Origin: Fasciola hepatica | Lineage: Eukaryota; Platyhelminthes; Trematoda; Plagiorchiida; Fasciolidae | Direction of reading: 5' to 3' | DNA length: 64,000 bases | Assembly (NCBI GenBank): GCA_948099385.1 | Contig: CANUEZ040000167.1 | Location: 4,253,001 to 4,317,000 of the forward strand | In this document: positions 24,048 through 34,619 of the stretch, piece by piece | How the letters are laid out: every line of letters begins with the position of its first letter | Position numbering within the stretch: position 1 is the stretch's first letter | Made by a program: the position numbers and the translations under genes | Notes under the pieces: generated by a model | The model's database searches: none | What the model was told of the DNA's origin: nothing | Seen by the model: the letters and a program-made list of their open reading frames with translations, nothing else

Positions 24048-25377
24048 GAGCGCAACTAGACCGGTGGATCACACCTCCTGCGCTCACTTCACGAAGCGCT
24101 TTTCAGGTTTGGTGCCCAGCGCACGGCCAGTCCCACCCACTAGCACCGGTTGCGAATGGCACGCTCTAACCTTTCTTGGACTACCGAATCCAATTCTGTC
24201 GGTTGAAAATTGCATGCTCCTCATCCTTCTTCCGCCACAGCTTGTTCACCTATGGCTCTTATCATCTGTTTCCACTTCCCATTTTTGTCACCCTACCACG
24301 GTATGCATACCTACCCGTTTTGTCCTTCCTCCTATCACCTCTACATCAACTTTCACTGCATTGAGTCACTATCGTCCTAACCACTCTTCTCTGTCGACGC
24401 TCGCAAATAACTTTTTTCCCACCTGCCGTCATTGCTGGCTCCTATCATCTGTGCGCTTGGTGTTACCCTCTGCTCAGAAGCCCATCGATAGCTTCCTTAA
24501 ACCTGTCGTTCTGTTAAATCCCTCCTCGTGCCCCATGCCATGATGCACCAATAGCACCCGCACTCATGACCAATCCGCATTGTAGAACTTGCCGCTCCAA
24601 ACTTCGCTTCTTTTACAGTCGTGTTCATTATCTGATCAACACCACCATATTTTCCTCTCTTGGCTCCGCGATTCCTCTGTGGTTTCTTCCAGTGTCCTGA
24701 TTAGTATCCACCAGTTCGTTTGTCTGCCGGCACACAGCTCTCCAGGTCCATTGCCCCAACTCCGTTGCGCATTAATTTTTGTGGCCTTTTTCTTCTATTA
24801 CTGTTTAACTTATCTCGGGGCATCCCGCTTCCTTGTCCGCCTCCTTCGTGTTTCATCTGCAGTAAAATGATCTGATTGGTAATTTCTTACCTGTGTCTCC
24901 TCGGTCATTGCTTTCATCCCTTGATCCGTTTATTGCTGGCTACAGGCATTTTCTGCACCTTCCAGTGTGGTCCGCTTTTTCATGTTCCGCCATTGTAATG
25001 AAAGCGCTACGTCACGGTGTTCTTTTACAGTTTCAAATTGTTTGACCTGTCACTACCCGATTCCTCTGGTCCATCACTACATCTCGCACCTGTATTGATC
25101 AAATAATTAGACCCATTCTTACCTGTTTTCCTTGTTCCTGTCTTTCATCTTCACTCTCCCATGAACTGCTCCTTACAGTCTTCATCACTTCTGCGCTTCC
25201 GCATTCTATTTTTTTCTCCGTTGGGCTGCCATCTGCAGTTGTCATGAAGTTAATCCACCACGATATTCCAAAGTTAATTCTACAACCATTTTGATCTTAC
25301 CTTACCTACTCCTCCTAATGACTGATAATTTCTTTCCAGGACCCCATTGTTATTGCTCCTGCTTCTCTTATACCTAA

Positions 25378-25440
25378 ATATATATATATATATAATAAAT
25401 CTACATATGTATATATATATATATAAACTTACGCATATAT
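25378..25440. repeat. AT-dinucleotide microsatellite
   Basis: TA/TATATA runs with short interruptions inside the LINE A 3' UTR. Shorter TATG/TATA-rich stretches lie in similar positions of the other copies (about 32750-32790 and 39966-39985). Confidence 0.85.
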
Positions 25441-26510
25441 ATCTATGTGCACGCGCTCTGCATCTTGCAGTTCCTCACCGGCCATTTCTCTTGCTATCAT
25501 CCCAACGACCGTCATCATAGGCATCCATCAGCTCTACATCTGTGCCTCACATCTACCGTATCCAGTCCCTCTAAATCGTTTTTGTCATGTGATCATCCAT
25601 CTACGTCTTGCATTGCTTGCTGCCTGTTTTACGGTGAGTTTTGTGTCCTGTCCGCCGACAATCCACTGCAAAGTACCAATGCTTCATTGATATCTAATCC
25701 ACTGCAGTGCACCTCACCTCTTTCTCCATCGTTTCTCGCTACTGCAATTCCTTATACCGATTTCCAGCCTTTCTCGTGTTTACCAGTCGGCCTTTTTATG
25801 TAATTGCCCGGATCAGCCATTCGATAGTGTCTAAACATACGGGCTTGAACATAGCCTGAAGGAAGTTGCGAGACTTTTATATGTGCGAAGGTTGAAACAG
25901 ATGAATTGGTGCCCGTGGAAAATGAGATTGACGTGAAATGTTATGGTGCGTTTTTTGTTTAAATGCGTGCCACAAGAGTATATAGGATTTGTGACCAAGG
26001 TTAGCACCGTCATTGACCGCGATGGCTGTAGGTGCTGCGGGCGCGGCCTTGGTTGGTGGTTCTGCGGTATTTCCTCGCATAGGTCGAGAAGCGTAGAACA
26101 GTTTTTCAGATTTTAGGAGTGATTTTCAGAGTTTTCATAGCGAAACTTCAACTTTCTTCTATATTTACGATACCGTAGACACCGTTGGCTGTATAACTCA
26201 CCAAAATGAGTATTAATTATCGCGCATGTTTGAAAGATGCGTCGCAAGTAGCGCTTTCCCGCGCCCGGATGTTTGGTTTATACCCCAGCCATTCAGTCCA
26301 TCTGACCTTGAATTTCAAACTCACCGGGCGTCCATTAAAATCCGCTCTTGAGCTCATTTAAACTCCACACAATCTCTATAGTGCGCATACGTTTATCCTA
26401 TTTTCATCCTACCATATTCCCACTTCCGAGCCTTGTTATCCAATATTTTCATGAGAGTTTCCATATTTTCATAGATTATATCTGTCCATTCCATCACCTG
26501 TATCAACAAG

Positions 26511-26577
26511 ATCATGCACATGGCATGCTTCGGGCGTTTCCGAAATAAACCATTATAATTGTTATTATTAGTAAAGC
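26511..26577 (+). other. LINE A terminal stem-loop and tail
   Basis: The block GATCATGC is followed by GCATGCTTCGG, then a stem TTCGG (26529-26533) with CCGAA (26540-26544) around a 6-base loop, then an AT-rich tail ending in ATT units directly before the target duplication. The same arrangement ends LINE B (both copies) and occurs at 28032-28047, 33385-33400, 39262-39300 and 47214-47233. In LINEs a 3' stem-loop is often the site where the RT recognises its RNA; that role is inferred here. Confidence 0.75.
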
Positions 26578-26603
26578 AAAGCATGAACGCTGCAGCAGGC
26601 TTT
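26578..26603 (+). repeat. LINE A target-site duplication, 3' copy (26 bp)
   Basis: Matches 17699-17724 at 24 of 26 positions (substitutions in the stretch CAACAAG / CAGCAGG). Beyond it, the sequence corresponding to left-arm 1769 downward resumes. Confidence 0.93.
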
Positions 26604-27625
26604 GTTTTTTAAATGTCCAAAAGTGTGTGCGCTGCGATATCTGCAAAAATCACTTTACCTGGGAACGCAACAAGGTAGAAAAGAATGCTCCTTTGACACA
26701 ACAGGACAGTTGAACTTTAACCTGTGTGTGTTTGTGGGGCAAGGCACGTAGAAGAAAACTGTACCGAGAGTTTTTCAACAGAATGGAGGCAAAATAAACA
26801 AGGAGGCCACTCCAAACACTTCCTTAAGCTTGGATGCCAGTGAGGCCAGCCATAGCCCGGGTCAAGACGGCAACAGCACTGGACAGGCCTTTACTCCGAC
26901 ACCAAAAATAATGCCCTCTACTCTAGTCATGCTTGGAAAACTGCGAAACCGCAACAAACGGGGTCTTGTAAAACCTTCAGAGCAAAATTCAAAAAGGGGA
27001 TATGTGTTTTAACGAAGCCTATCAAGGACCTTTCGACTCGAATGGAACTAAATGAGAGCACTGGCTCCACCTCTCGGCGAAGTTCGAAAAAACTCATACC
27101 CACAATGAGGAGGCATAGAGACGTATCCAGTCCTGCCAATTTTACTTTGAACTAAGTCCTTCCAGATGCGTTCTCATTTTTAGAGTGCCCTCCGTAAAAC
27201 TGTTCACGGATCGTCAAAATGCCTCATCGGCTGCCCGATTAATTGCCGTTGTTTATTTATATCACCTCTGCGGCCTTAAAGCCAACCTTAACAACTCTAT
27301 AGGAACTGCGTCAGTAACCAACCCCCTTGTCACTAGATATTATGTACATATATACTAACGTCCTGAGTTGTTAACGAGAGCATGGTTAGTAACCCAATGC
27401 TGCCCGGTTTAATCTCGCCTGAGTTGCCTTTTTCACGCCAGGTACGGCCATATATACTCCAACCACTACCCCTGCTACATCGTAATGGAAAATCCAGTCT
27501 CATTTCTCTCGCTTGACGTGGCTCACTAGCTGAACTCAACATCCCGTTATGACGTCACCGATTCTGTCCTCAACGTGTCCCCCAGCTAATTTTCATCCGT
27601 AGTTTTATGCCTAATTTAGCCTTTT
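26578..27625. repeat. IR1 right arm, outer part
   Basis: Reverse complement of 749-1795. By eye about 8 substitutions and one 1-base indel over 330 bp (27180-27503), that is about 2.5% divergence, clearly more than in the inner part of the arm. Homology ends near 27612-27625, in the middle of one arm of the palindrome at the start of the window. No gene is recognised. Confidence 0.92.
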
Positions 27626-28005
27626 TTACTAGATAAGCACTCCAGGTCAAATAGTAAAGTACGCATTGAATCCTCCAGCTCCTACTTGTGCGTTTTCTCT
27701 TGTAGTCTTGCATTCAGTTGCCTCATTTTGTCTCAGGGATTAGCTGCATCGATGAACCCGTGCTTCACCCTGGTTCTTCTTTCCGGTAACCGTTGATCCT
27801 CAGCTGGGCCAAACCCAGACTGCTTTTATCCACCTTAACTCCCCTTCCAGAAATACTCAGTGTCGGTAAACCACCTCGGGCACTATAATGATAATCTTTC
27901 TGGCTGGTGCACATGAATAATATTGCTTTATGACCGTCCACCACTGGCTTCCTCCGTTGGATCTGTTGTCCAAGTTCACGCAACCTGAATAGTTGATCCT
28001 GGACC
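27626..28005 (+). mobile_element. LINE 3'-UTR fragment related to LINE A
   Basis: 27770-28005 aligns with 23680-23910 of LINE A: a GTTGAT.CTCAGCTGGG block, a CCAG..AT.CTCAGTG block, then a GGTGCAC.TG.ATA block and a CCGTTGG block in the same order. The part before 27770 has no visible match. No coding capacity. Confidence 0.65.
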
Positions 28006-28140
28006 TTATAATAATAATATAAGTGACATACTTCGGATGCGCCCGAAGCTAACAAGAATGCATGATCAGATGATATAGGTGATGTCAGAATCGCTAGTTA
28101 TAAAAGGGTACCCAAGGTGTACAACGGATGCAAGTCCAAC
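28006..28140 (-). mobile_element. Short LINE 3'-end fragment, minus strand
   Basis: Read on the minus strand it ends with GATCATGC, the stem-loop TTCGG/CCGAA (28032-28047 on the plus strand) and an AAT/ATT-type tail at 28006-28020. It closely resembles the end of LINE B. It is only about 130 bp long, as expected of a strongly 5'-truncated insertion. It lies between the LINE A-like fragment and an RT fragment. Confidence 0.7.
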
Positions 28141-28830
28141 ACACAGCCCCGGAAAAAACAAGGAAGCCCGAGGAGTCACCTACACCAGACCGTGCTAAAT
28201 GCTTCCTGCTGGTCACTAAGACTTTCATATAGATATCAAGTCTAATCCCGAATTATCTTCGGAGGAACCGGGAGACAACCGGCTGATCCAGATAAATGGG
28301 TACTTCTCCATACCCACACCTGTCACCAGCTGAGTCGTACAGGGCCGCGTTTTGTGTCCACTACTGTTACTCGTACGCATAAGTGACGTTTTTATTGTCG
28401 TTCGCCACGGCAGCCTCCACCTCTTCGAGGACGGCATCAAAATCTTGCGCACTGTTGATTTCGGAATCTGTGATTCAGCTACAAATTATATACCGCAAGA
28501 TCTAACTGCTCTCAGTTCTTGGTGCACTAGTTCAAATCTGAAACTTCCCTCGAGGAAAAGCAATATTCTTACCGTCATGTGCAAAGCCTCCCCAGGTATG
28601 CCTAGTGTTGGCTGTCACCCAATTTCCATCAGCCCGTTAGCATGAGATTTAGGCTTGCGGTATTTCGCGAATTTTACCTTCTCAGAGCAAACTACCACTG
28701 AATTGTGAGGGATAGAAGACACAAAGGCATGACTCACAAAACTTCCAGCCTCCCGTGAATCAAATTCAATACATACAAGACCCACTTTGGATGCACTCAC
28801 AGGGAAAAGACCAAAACGTCCGATGGATGG
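28141..28830 (+). pseudogene. CR1-like reverse transcriptase fragment
   Basis: Around 28280-28340 the sequence reads INGYFSIPTPVTS, as in LINE E (VNGYFFVPKSPITD at about 49590). The frame 28352-28645 gives CPLLLLVRISDVF (RT block GPLLFLMYINDVF), then LHLFEDGIKIL, where the catalytic FADD has become FEDG. It continues with LTALSSWCTSSNLKLP and a block like GLRYFANFTFSEQ in another frame to about 28720. It belongs to the same subfamily as LINE E, lacks both ends, and is inactive. Confidence 0.8.
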
Positions 28831-30880
28831 AGGGGGGATTTAAAGAGCGGTGATGAGAGAGACAGCCAGCGGTGAGCCGGGGATTGTTCAGCGGTGTATT
28901 TTTCATTGATATATGTGTGTCACGAAGTAGTATCAAGGATATGGGGTTATGGAAGCAAACCAGCATGTAGTGCGTTATGCATCGGTTACACTGGTGAGTA
29001 GCGTGCAGAAGCGATAATGGAGTAAAGGGTAGATAAGTGACTTGATAACTGTTTTGGTAGGCAGATCACACGGCAACGGTAGGGTGACTGATACGAGACC
29101 AATAAGTCTGGTAAAGGAAACGACAGTGGGCCATCGGATTCGGAACAAAATGAAACAGTCGGCGGAGAAGGCAGCAGAAATTTAATTTGAACGTCAGGTG
29201 ATCGCATAGCTCAGCGATGAGAAAAGTGGGCTCCGTAGTTGAGATGCGTAACCAAGTTCAGTGGGAATGGAAGCAAAATACCCAATAACTCAGATTTGAT
29301 CGACAAGGTCGCAAAAAGGACCATGAAGACAAACAAACCATTAAAAAATGCATAGATGAAAAGTCGGAAACTTTGACGGCATGATACCAGCGGAGGCAAT
29401 CACAAGAACAGTGTACGACAGATCGGAATGAGAGCGAGCGCGACTTTAAGTGTGACGAAGGTAGAAGTAGCGAGAGGAGAGCAGGTAAGCATCGGGCAGA
29501 TTATCCACAAAAACGCAGGTATGTTAAGGAGTAACAACAAGGAGATGGAATGATGGTTTTGGACCGATGTGAAGTACAATTACAGGGGCGGATAGCGTGC
29601 AGATGTGGAGATGGAGTGGGGGTGGATAACTGTCCGGGTGGACGTCATAAACAATGAATAATACGGCAATTGTGAAGAGAACTATGGAACCAATTGTTGT
29701 GACATTAAAACTGGATGGGAACATAAGATACGAATGAACATAGGAACAATCGGCAGACATGGCGGTTGAAACTGGAGGTCCTATACCGGTGAACTCAGTT
29801 GTAAGGCAAACAAGCAAGAACTTTGGAGGGATTGGAGGACAACCGAGTGTTGTTGGTGGGAAGGCCAGAGAGTTACAGGTGATGGGACGCAAACTGTTTG
29901 TGTAGGTTGTGTGGTCGAGAAATAACAATGTGAAAATAGAAGATAAATCAACGTGGAGTGCGGAAAGGTACGGCGATCACATAAATGTATATTTCGCCGA
30001 GATGATGGAGTAGATGACTGGTAAGTTCTCATTTCTAATTAACATTGCATTAGGTGTGTCCTGTCATAATAACGTATAACTGAAGCTGCATGACACGCTA
30101 CTGAGAGGGTCGGGGTGTAACAACAGAGAGTATGGATGCTAGTCACCTACAGAATGGTATTTATATATCACATCAAGAGAAATGGTTCACAGAAATCGAA
30201 CGAGTGGCATATCTTGTGGGAAAGAGGGTATGTCAGAGTGATGAAAGAAGGGCCGACAGAGGCCAGGTGAGCACCCAACGGGTGGGCAATGATTTATCGG
30301 CAGGGAGGTGTTAGTTGGATAATGAACCAATCTTGGATGCGTTTAAAAAGAATGCAATGGACAAAAAGCATGAAGTGGTGATGTTATTGCAAGTGGACTG
30401 TGAGTGTACAACTTGTTGCCCATTTTGACAGGTACCTTGGAGTACGACACCGGCAAAACTGCATGAAAAATATATCTGAGACAGACAAGTGTGAATGGGG
30501 TCAAGCGGCACGCCGAGATCAGGATACGGAGGTCGATTGGTACAGTGAAAACGAGCATTTGGGGTGATGGAGAGGGCAAATGATTGCTAATCACAGGTTT
30601 TTACTTATAGAGAACTACGAAGTTTATTTCTGCAAAGTTTACCTTCTATTGTTTTTAGGTCAGTAGATGAAGAGTGACAGGTAAAGTGCCAGCAAGTGGA
30701 TAGCAGCCGCGAGTTCTGATATGGTAGATGGGGCAATGTTTACTTGAGGGACGGGGGAATAAACATATTTGAGATGCAGAGAATGTAGGCTGGGGTGCCT
30801 TCTGAAATCAATGGTTATTTTATAGGAAACTGCGGAATGCCAAAAAGAAGAGAGGGTTGGTCTGTGTGACTGAATGCTAC
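28831..30880 (-). other. Noncoding stretch, probably LINE 3'-UTR material on minus strand
   Basis: The minus strand is pyrimidine-rich with short Pro/Ser/Leu-rich frames, in the style of the 3' UTRs of LINEs A and C on their sense strands. I could not align a specific block, so this assignment rests on composition only. The largest frame (134 codons, 29524-29928, minus) has no recognisable domain. Confidence 0.35.
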
Positions 30881-31082
30881 ACTCTATTTGGCACACAAAT
30901 TTTGTGATAAGTTTTCCGGGCTTGAAAAGGTAAGCTGCAACCCCAGTACTGACTTTGAGCTCCATGGAAAACTGTCTTTGAAGATGATAGAGCAGATGGA
31001 CTTTTTGCGGCGGCTGCACCGGAGTGTCGATGAGGTTCTGAAATCCAGCCTTATGGAGATTGCTTACCTCTCTGCAAAACCA

Positions 31083-33430
31083 TCAATGACTACTCACGCC
31101 AATAGCAAACGGTGCGGGGCGCGGTCAGATCCCCCTCATTGGCCGGCGCACATCGGGCGTGCAGGCTGTCCGCAACGATGTGCTTGCGTAATTAGGCTGG
31201 TAGATCGCACCTCCTGTGTTCACTTCACGAAGCGTTCTTCAGGTTGGGTGTGCAGCGCAAGGTTAGCTCCACCCACTAGCACCGGTTGTGGACCGCACGC
31301 GCTAGATTTCCCCGCCACACCGCATTCGTCACTGTCGGTTGCGGATCGCATGCTCCTGCTATTCTCCCTCCGCCACGATTCACTCATCTATCGTTCCTGT
31401 CAGCATTATTATAACTTCCCTTCCGTATCGTTCTACCTCCGTATGCATACCTACCCATTTTGGTTTTGTTCCTATAGTTTTTACCAAGACAACCCTCGCT
31501 GCACGATGCCACACATGCCCCATCCATTTTACTCTGCCCAAGCCCGAAATATTCCCTCTTCCACCCATTTCGCCCTTTTCGGCTCCTATCCTCTATTGAC
31601 TTGGTACCTCCATATACTTATAAAGCTCATTGACCGCATAACTTACTAGGTACCATTTTGCAATATCCTTTTTTGTTTATCCTATAGCTTCACCAATAAG
31701 TACCGGACGCATCCGTAACCATGACCAGTCATCATATAAGAACTCGCCCTTCCAACATTTGCAATTTTACGACTAAATTTACTATCTTTTCACCACCACC
31801 ACATTTTCCATATTTGACTCCACAATTCTTACGTGGATCTTCCTCTCCGGCAGTGCCTCGATTAGCAATTTCTGGCTAAATCCATTTCTTGTAATCACCT
31901 GTGAGCACGCAGATCTCAAGTTTCATTCTCCCAACCTCAACGCACAATTATTTCTCGTGCGTTTTGTTCCATCACGGGTTTTCCTCTCCGGGTACTTTTC
32001 TTCTTCTCGGTCTTTATCCTGTGCCATATTCAGTAAAACAATGTGACTGGTCATCTCTCACCTGGTTTTCTTCCGTCAATACGCTCACATGCTTCTAATA
32101 TTGCTCGCCACAGGCATCTTTAGTGTGCTTTCCAGGCTGCGTTGCTTTTCCGTGTTCCACCTAGTGTAAATCCAGCGTAACACCATCACTTTCACCTACA
32201 ATCTCAAACCATGTGATCTGCTTATACCTGAGCTTTCTGATCCTCCGCTTCCTCATTTCTCTGTTGTTATTCGCTGTCACCATTGCTGCATCTTTGCACC
32301 ACAATTCTTCTAACCTCCAAGTTATCGTTCTAGACTGAGCCTTTAAACTTTGCGAACCACAATGTACTTCCATTTGCTCTGCCTTCTCCAGCCATTTTTA
32401 CAGAGATCTTCTTGCTGCTTAAAGTAGGTCCATTTGTTAGCTCTCCGTCTATTTTGACCGTCACCACATTTCACACCCGCAGTATTCAGATTGTTAGATT
32501 TACTCTTGTTTCCGTCGATCCTTCCCTTTGTCCTCCCTGGTTTATCAGTTTCTGCTCACAATCATCACTTCTGTGCTCCCAACGTTGTTTTCCTCTCTTT
32601 GTTGGTCCCTGATGTTCGCCTGTCCTAAACAAATCTATCAGGATTTACCCGAAGTAATCTCGTACTACTTAAACAAACCCTACCTGTTCCTTTCAAGTAC
32701 TGCTACTTCAGTGTTTCATCCCTTCACTGCTAATTGCTCCTGCTCTTATGTGTATGTATAAATATATGAATATATGTATGTATCCACATTTTTTCTCTTC
32801 CTCCATTTTCTAGCCGACAAGTTCTGTTGCCACCATTTTGCTGCCCCTGTCGATATGCCTCCATTTTTTCTGTCTGTGCCTCATGATTACCGTTTCTCGA
32901 TCCTACCGCGCCATTACTGCCATCTATCTTACTGTTTACGTCCTGCATTGGTCGCTCCCTTTTTTCACGTCGGCAACGTCCATTTATTTCAATGAGGCAC
33001 AGCTCATGGTTAACCAATCCCTTGCTGTACAACTAATTTTTGTTCTTTTTTCTCCTTTTCGTCATCGTTTCTCGTAGTTATAGATTCTCATGCCGATTTT
33101 CAGTCCTTCTTATGTCAAACTCAAAGGTTGCGATCTCTTCTACTTGGCTGAGCCAGCTTCTCAATTTGACCTTGAATTTCATATTAGCTGGGCAGCTTAA
33201 TCAATCCACCCCTGGGTTCACTTAAACTCCCTCCATAACTTCTTGGTGCGCGAGCTTTAACTCCCTCTCATTCCCCCTGTAGTTCTTCCTGGCCCTACTT
33301 TGCCTTGCTTACTTCTAAATTTTTCATAAATTTTGTCTGTCAGTTTTTTCGCTTGTCAATACTTTGATCATGCGTAAGGCAGGCTTTGGACGTCTCCGAA
33401 ATAAATTGTCATTGGTATTGGTATAGTCGC
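31083..33430 (+). mobile_element. 5'-truncated LINE 3' UTR copy (LINE A/C family)
   Basis: 31083-31370 aligns with LINE A 23960-24260, and homology continues through about 31630. The copy ends with GATCATGC, a stem TTTGG/CCGAA (33385-33400, one G-T wobble) and a tail with ATTGGT units. It thus spans the distal 2.35 kb of the 3' UTR and nothing of the ORFs. The frames it contains (253 codons from 30888, others shorter) begin outside the repeat or in it and are not conserved as protein in LINE A. Confidence 0.8.
31148..31183 (+). other. Recurring internal hairpin, second copy
   Basis: GCACATCG (31148-31155) pairs perfectly with CGATGTGC (31176-31183); inside, TGC-A-GG faces CC-GCA. It is the counterpart of 24012-24047. 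Confidence 0.6.
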
Positions 33431-34619
33431 TGAGATTTTGACACAGCCACTTTTCAGCGGGACATGACATACCAATCAGAATTTAATACAACTAGTAATG
33501 GGTACTCTTGGGCAGGATGGAGTGCCACATTATGCACCTTATGGGAGGGGTGCTACCACCGGGTAGATAAAGGTCAAAAGCTGACGGGACAGCTTCTGGA
33601 ATGGCAACACTGACGGGGTCTGGTAACACTCATTATCGGTAGGTAATTCTCACAGCGGATCGTTAAATCACTAGGAACTCAAAAGGGGGGACAATCAAAG
33701 AACCGGATACCTTGCCGATACGGAGGGTCCATACTAACAGGTGAGACACTGGAATGCCTGCAACGTCCCCGTCAGCTGAACCGGCAAGCCCATCAAGTAT
33801 GGCGTCAGATCTGCTATTCCTCACTTCGCCGGCCTCCTACAGGGCTCCTCATAATAAAGCACTCCGGTGTCGGCAAGAAAAAATCATCCACAATATTGCG
33901 CCCGATACCAATAGGTTAGCATAAGAACCAGTGGAACCATAGTGGCCGGCTTAGGTTAAGAGCCCAGTGAAACATTTCAGCTAACCGAGTCATCAACGCG
34001 GCAAAACTGGAGAATCAAGATTTGGCTAAAATCAGAGAAAGCTTTTGGGCGAAAAAATCGAGTGCAAAAATGAAGTATCACGATTCGGGGGAATGGGTGA
34101 GTTACCAACCGTAGTAGTGGAGCAGGTAACACAGGAAGATATCCGGTATTCCACATACAAAGTCCGAAAGGGACTCAATGCGGATGGGAGTTCGGCTAAG
34201 ATAGGTGGCACTGGTGTGCGTACACAGGGGTTCCTCGCAGAACAGTGAGGAAGGCGAAGGTCTGCTTAGGCATCCAGTGGCGGCAACCAGGAATACAGGG
34301 AGGCGCTTGATACTCGAGGGCTAGAATGCACCTGAGAAAGACCGGCTTTTGACTTGGGCATCTAGGAGGTAACTTGAGCAACACCTGCTCCATCAAACTG
34401 AAGACATAGCTTATGAGCAGCACAGTCACCAGGCCACTCAGTGGAAGAAAAATCGGATTACGGAGCTGCTTAACCTCGCGTTTACGAAGTTCATCTTGAA
34501 AATAGGCGCGGAGATAACAGATTCCACGTTGGGTAAATGTAATCACGGGATCATCGCTTTCTAGGCAAGATGGTAAAACCACCAAAGATTTGAGGAAGAA
34601 TCTCCAGGGTACGATTAAG
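33431..34619. other. No recognisable gene
   Basis: I see no domain, tail or repeat match in this stretch. It lies between the end of a LINE 3' UTR and the RT relic of LINE D. It may hold the decayed upstream part of D, but no endonuclease motif is visible. Confidence 0.4.

Larger units (their letters stand above)
17725..26577 (+). mobile_element. LINE A: complete CR1/Jockey-like non-LTR retrotransposon, 8853 bp
   Basis: The element is bounded by 26-bp target-site duplications. The IR1 coordinate sum shifts from 19494 to 28373 across it, that is 8879 = 8853 + 26, so its limits are exact. Layout: 5' leader (17725-18510), ORF1 (18511-20286), ORF2 (20294-23527), 3' UTR of about 3.05 kb (23528-26577), ending in a stem-loop (26529-26544) and a short ATT-rich tail. 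All parts are present, but ORF1 and ORF2 contain stops and frameshifts, so it is not autonomous now. It inserted after IR1 was formed, since the left arm is empty. The 8.9-kb length is large for CR1-type elements, mainly because of the 3' UTR. Confidence 0.93.
23528..26577 (+). mobile_element. LINE A 3' UTR, about 3.05 kb
   Basis: No coding region is supported; the sequence is pyrimidine-rich on the sense strand and its frames are short. 23680-23910 recurs at 27770-28005. 23960 onward recurs at 31083-33430 and on the minus strand at 5051-4480. It contains a potential internal hairpin (24012-24047), an AT-dinucleotide stretch (25378-25440), and near the 3' end a GATCATGC block followed by a stem-loop and tail. 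The 218-codon frame 23887-24543 overlaps the conserved block and is not conserved as protein in the other copies. Confidence 0.8.

Noticed and set aside
23887..24543. 218-codon frame in LINE A 3' UTR as a third ORF
   Set aside because: The homologous DNA at 31.1-31.6 kb and 4.4-5.0 kb does not keep this frame; only the nucleotide sequence is conserved.
25378..25440. Promoter or replication origin at the TATA-rich run
   Set aside because: It is a simple repeat at a recurrent position in LINE 3' UTR copies, and nothing nearby starts there.
749..27625. A Maverick/Polinton or other DNA transposon with long terminal inverted repeats
   Set aside because: No DNA polymerase B, integrase, ATPase or capsid-like frames occur between the arms. 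The content is LINE sequence, and the arms themselves include parts of unrelated elements.
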